64,000 bases of DNA from the NCBI GenBank assembly GCA_033977485.1, contig CM066988.1, forward strand, positions 29,120,501 through 29,184,500, written 5' to 3'. Both the position numbers and the translations under genes were made by a program. Below, one piece after another: positions 60,501 through 64,000 of this stretch; position 1 is the stretch's first letter; each line of letters starts with the position of its first letter. The DNA comes from Hydrangea macrophylla. Its lineage: Eukaryota; Streptophyta; Magnoliopsida; Cornales; Hydrangeaceae. A model generated the notes under the pieces. That model worked only from the letters and a program-made list of their open reading frames with translations. It did no database searches and was not told the origin of the DNA.

Positions 60501-61975
60501 GTACCGAAGAGGTAATCATCTTATTGGCATAATCCAACTTAGCACAATACTTCGTGAGCTAATTAAATCCTAAGATGATGTCAAATTCTTTCATTGACAA
60601 AACGATTAGATTTGCGGGAAGAATTCTATCCTCAAGGGTTAAGGCACAGTACTTGCAAGCTTTTCCTAATCTTATGGTCACTCCCAAAGGTGATACCGCA
60701 TTCAGGGCTATATCAAATACTTGGGGTACTAAACCTAATAGTTTAACAATTCCGATAGTAATAAATGAATTTGAAACACTAGTATCAAATAGAACCTTAA
60801 CTCGAGTGTTGAATAACGTAAGAGTACCTTCCATGTTCTACTGTTCAGCCTCATCAAATCCTGCGTTCTCTAGGAGGATAGCATTTATACAAGCCTATCC
60901 AACTTGGCCTTGAACAGTTGGTCCGTTGTATGCTCTACGGGGTGCTCTATAGTCCTTGCTAATGTGGCCATGATTGCCACAGTTATAACAATGAATACCC
61001 AATCAGTTATAGTTCTTGGGAGATCGAAAATCCTTAGCCACATGGCCTGGCTTCCAAAAGTTAAAGCATCCACCGGTATTGCTTCTAATAGTAGCAGGGA
61101 GTCCTTGTGGGGGAGGTGCTTGATTTGCAACATAGCGGTTCTAAGGATATGATGATTGTTGCTTCCTTTCACCAGTCCAGTTGTGCTTGTTCCCTTGAAA
61201 CCGCATCAGAGGTTGCAGTCCTTGGTTACCCCTGGGTGGTAGTCGATTCCCAAAACTTCCTTGCTCCTGACCGTTAATATCCTCATTCCTACCATAGCTT
61301 TGAAGGTTTGACCCCGATGATTTAGAGTCATCCATTGTAGTGGCAGCGAAAGACCTTGGTGATACTTCCTGTTCTTCTTCTTTGGGGTATTGATCATATG
61401 AAGAGCAAAATGGGACAATCGTTCAAACTGCACCGTATACACCCTCACAGTAAGGTTCCCTTGCCTTAGCTCAATGAATTCTCTCTCCTTCTTATTCCTC
61501 TCCATTTGAGGAAAGTAGTTCTCCAAAAATAGCCCTTTAAATGTGATCTAGGGCATCCTTCTGCCTACATCCTCTCCTACGATCACCTTCTTCGATTCCC
61601 ACCAATCGACTGCTGCATAAGTTAGCTGGAATGTCACCAGTCAATGCTTCTCGATCTTGCTACATCCCAAGATATCAAAGATTGCTTCCATCTCTTAGAG
61701 CCACTGTTCTGCTTGCCACGACTTAGTATTTTCGTCAAAATACTCCAGACGAAAATGACGAAAATGCTCCATTATTCTGTCCTCAACTAATCTCGGAGGT
61801 AGTCCATGATTATTACCGTTGTTCACATAAGGGTTGTTGATCTGTTCCATCTTACGTACAAAGGTTTCGAACAGTCCAGTTGAATCAACAACTTGGGGTG
61901 CTGGGGGTGTATCTTCAATTTGTGCGAGACTATTCTAGGTAGGCATTCTTGCCATCGATATAGTAAGGCTGGGTA
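57531..61975 (-). pseudogene. pol: Tekay chromovirus gag-pol with chromodomain, heavily decayed
   Basis: Minus strand, many stops and frameshifts. From right to left: gag from ATGGCAAGAATG (about 61950), with FERLSHFALHMINTPKKK and a CCHC knuckle CYNCGNHGHISKDY whose last Cys is Tyr (about 60960-61010); protease at 60834-60559 with VLFDTSVSNSFI (family DTGA, here DTSV); RT at about 60040-59770 ([17 protein letters not shown]); RNase H ([12 protein letters not shown], about 59190); integrase (IMSDRDSRFTTELW, TDGQTERVN, about 58270-58420); and a chromodomain-like end (FHERPVKIVDQ...VKIQWKFHDEG, about 57600-57720). Domain order and chromodomain place it in the Tekay group. No working product is possible. 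Confidence 0.88.
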
Positions 61976-62080
61976 CCAATACCGACATCTATCGGTTAGT
62001 CGTCAATCCAAAAATAATCAGAAAAAGTAATCCATAACTAAACATAATAGTCATAACTATTATCATATTAATATTTATCG
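61976..62080. other. Junction between Tekay element and Copia fragment
   Basis: A degraded primer-site-like TATTGGTACCCAGCC (complement, about 61973-61987) precedes gag. The expected 5' LTR is absent: the next 90 bp do not match the LTR end at 54595, and from 62081 inverted Copia LTR begins. Confidence 0.5.
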
Positions 62081-63006
62081 TTGGCTCAGACCAGTTGTTA
62101 ATTCCCATGACCAAACTCTTTGATCAGCAAACTAACCAACTGATCAGTTAACGTTTACTCCACTATAAAGTGATAACTGAAATCCAATGCAAAAGAACAT
62201 ATCCGAAGCGATAACTAGACTTGTATGGTGTACTAATGTTCCTCTACCTTCAGCATTCGTAATAATATTCAGGTAGTCGGATAACTGTTACTGTCAACCT
62301 GAATGATGATTACTTCTTATATTCCTTGAGTCCCAGTCACCTCTCATGATTACCAAAAATGTTGATAACTACTTATCAACAAGACTGCAGTTCTCAGTAA
62401 TCAACTTGGTAACATTCTCAAGGGAATGCTTACTCTGAATCAAAGGGTAGATTCTATCTTGACAATATATGTTCACAACCCAGTGAACATAACATACCTA
62501 AGATACCCAGGTGTTGATCTTTTATAGACCTCACTGATTGGTAAGTCAAAGCATCCATATCCACATTCTGTGTTCATAATCGTCTCAACATTGCGAACAC
62601 GTACCTTATACAAGTTATGATTCCTATCAACTATTGACAGTCTTGAGTGTTAATAGGAAAGCTCAGGTTCGTCAATGCACTATAAGCACTAGCATATTAA
62701 CTAAGAGTTACACTCTAGTGATTGAGATCAATCACTCCATCTAATAGTAGTTAATCATGCTACAGTGTAAACCTGATGAGATCCAGTCTCATCATCCACT
62801 GTTGCAAGCTCTAAGTATCAAAGAATAATAATTCGTATCTCACTTGTATGTATCTCATACACACACGAATTACTTACTATGATACTTAAGGATTAATAAT
62901 CATCTCTTGAAAGAAACATACACAATGAAATGTAAAGTTGATATCTATATATTAAAATTTCAATGTCTCATACATAAAGTAATGGTTTGAGGGCACAAAC
63001 CCAACA
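62081..63006 (-). repeat. Inverted Copia LTR fragment (LTR positions 1 to about 930)
   Basis: Reverse complement of the Copia LTR family at 6892-8386, from GTTGGCTCAGACC (LTR about 930) to GGGCACAAACCCAACA, which is the exact LTR terminus. Roughly 90% alike to the left-hand Copia. Confidence 0.92.
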
Positions 63007-63322
63007 GTCAGAAGCTGCAGAAACTATTTTTAATGCTCTCAAACCTTCTCTTTCCTCTCTATTAGGGTTCCCACCAACCCTAGTCCTTCTAGAAGGCATC
63101 CACAGAAGTCATAAGAGTGAATACAACCTAGTGGAATCTACTGCACCATCAAGGAGAAAGAAAATCAAAATTGGGTTCAAGACCTGAGGTATAATTTCGT
63201 GTTCCCCTCTTATACGCATCTATGGAATTAACGAGTAGTAGATCTTGGGCAACCAATAAGTTTTTATAACTCAATATTTCTGCTGTGCGTTTAAAATAAC
63301 TTTTAAGCCTAATTTTCCATCA
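63007..63322 (+). repeat. Forward Copia LTR fragment (LTR positions about 1192-1495)
   Basis: Starts GTCAGAAGCTGCAGAAACT, equal to 8083 onward, and ends CCATCA at 63322, directly joined to the inverted piece. LTR positions about 931-1191 (palindrome cluster and TATA box) are missing between the two. Confidence 0.92.
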
Positions 63323-63324
63323 AT

Positions 63325-63336
63325 TGGTATCAGAGC
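63325..63336 (+). other. Primer-binding site of second Copia element
   Basis: TGGTATCAGAGC two bases after the LTR end, as at 1192. Confidence 0.9.
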
Positions 63337-64000
63337 TACGTTTGTTTGGATCTATAGATGTGTTTTGGAACACTAGTTTCGATTTGTATGCTGATTTTAG
63401 AACTCTTTTTGAAACTGCATTATCACATATCTATTTCTACAGTGTTATCGCAGCAGAATACAAATCCGTGAGTACATTGGATGCATGGTGAGTTCGATCA
63501 ATCGAAGTAGTTTCGATCAATTGAACCTATTCGGTTCTCAAGCAATCGAGCACATTTCGATCAATCGAATAATGTTTTGTTCGATCGATTGAATGGGGTT
63601 CGATCGATCGAGACTGCTTCTCTATCCAGGTGTTTTGTTCACACTTTTAAAGTTTTTTTTTTAAATTACTTTAATTTCAATTAATTCTGTAAATTTTTCA
63701 AACCTTTCTGTGAAACTAAAGTTCAATCAATTGAACTATATTCAATCAATCGAAGGTTCAATCGATCAATCCTGTGTCGATCGATCGAAGTGCAATAGAG
63801 AACTAAGATGTTGTTTTATGTTCTAAATCAGTATATAAAGAGTTTATGTACTGTATTAATCAATTAGGGGTTCCAATAGTTATATATATACATATTTGTT
63901 ATATATGCGTGGATATGCATACGACTAACCCTTTTGCAGCAAGATTAGTCCGCTATCTCCCATGGCACCAAGACCTTTTGAATTATTTTATTTAATTGTT
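63337..64000 (+). mobile_element. Leader of second Copia element, cut by window end
   Basis: Matches 1204-1850 with more divergence and the same layout, including decayed TCGATCGA-type palindromes (63490-63620 and 63722-63790). Coding part, if any, lies beyond the window. Confidence 0.85.

Overview
This window looks like nuclear DNA of a eudicot plant. It is AT-rich, holds intron-containing genes of plant-only or plant-type families (a germin-like protein and a POLLENLESS3/TDM1-type TPR protein), and is dominated by nested plant transposons of several superfamilies (Copia, Athila, Tekay-type chromovirus, Tat-type Gypsy, Mutator-like, Stowaway). I see no bacterial, organellar or viral genes and no rRNA or tRNA gene. 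The species cannot be named from the sequence. Layout, left part: positions 1-8386 are a Copia retrotransposon cut by the window edge, with LTRs only about 1.3% different but a broken gag-pol. It sits inside an older Tekay-type LTR whose remainder is 8387-9671. Up to 12.26 kb follow AT-rich DNA, minisatellites and small foldback elements. Centre: 12271-19927 is the most interesting object, a complete Mutator-like transposon (MULE) of about 7.7 kb with roughly 750-bp terminal inverted repeats and a candidate 9-bp target duplication. It has mirror-image arrays of a ~206-bp repeat carrying an 18-bp perfect palindrome, and two convergent genes: a FAR1/FHY3-type transposase on the plus strand and, on the minus strand between repeat blocks, a small two-exon GRF zinc-finger gene (about 110 aa). 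The two-gene convergent layout recalls maize MuDR (mudrA/mudrB), but the second gene is of a different family. Next come a germin-like protein gene (20442-21253) with a duplicated 3' end, a rearranged Tat-type Gypsy remnant (22.8-23.65 kb), and the five-exon POLLENLESS3-like gene on the minus strand (24417-28627) with a Stowaway MITE in intron 2. Then two adjoining TIR elements (about 30.06-31.2 kb and 31.2-34.63 kb), the second with an exact 9-bp target duplication and a MuDR-type N-terminal reading frame, and further foldback MITEs. Right part: 35650-54511 is an Athila element on the minus strand with both LTRs, a tRNA-Asp-type primer site, decayed gag-pol and one fully open 475-485 codon ORF in the env position. 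It is split by a 4.2-kb Tekay-type solo LTR flanked by the perfect duplication CTACT. 54595 to about 61975 is a decayed Tekay chromovirus on the minus strand, and the window ends in a rearranged Copia: an inverted LTR piece fused at its exact terminus to a forward LTR piece and leader (62081-64000). A cross-cutting signal is the palindrome TTCGATCGATCGAA and its decayed variants. It is clustered in Copia, Athila and Tekay LTRs, repeatedly just upstream of a TATA-like sequence, and was not seen in the host genes or the DNA transposons. Exon joints, target duplications and family names come from reading the sequence and from family knowledge; none was tested by RNA data or database search.
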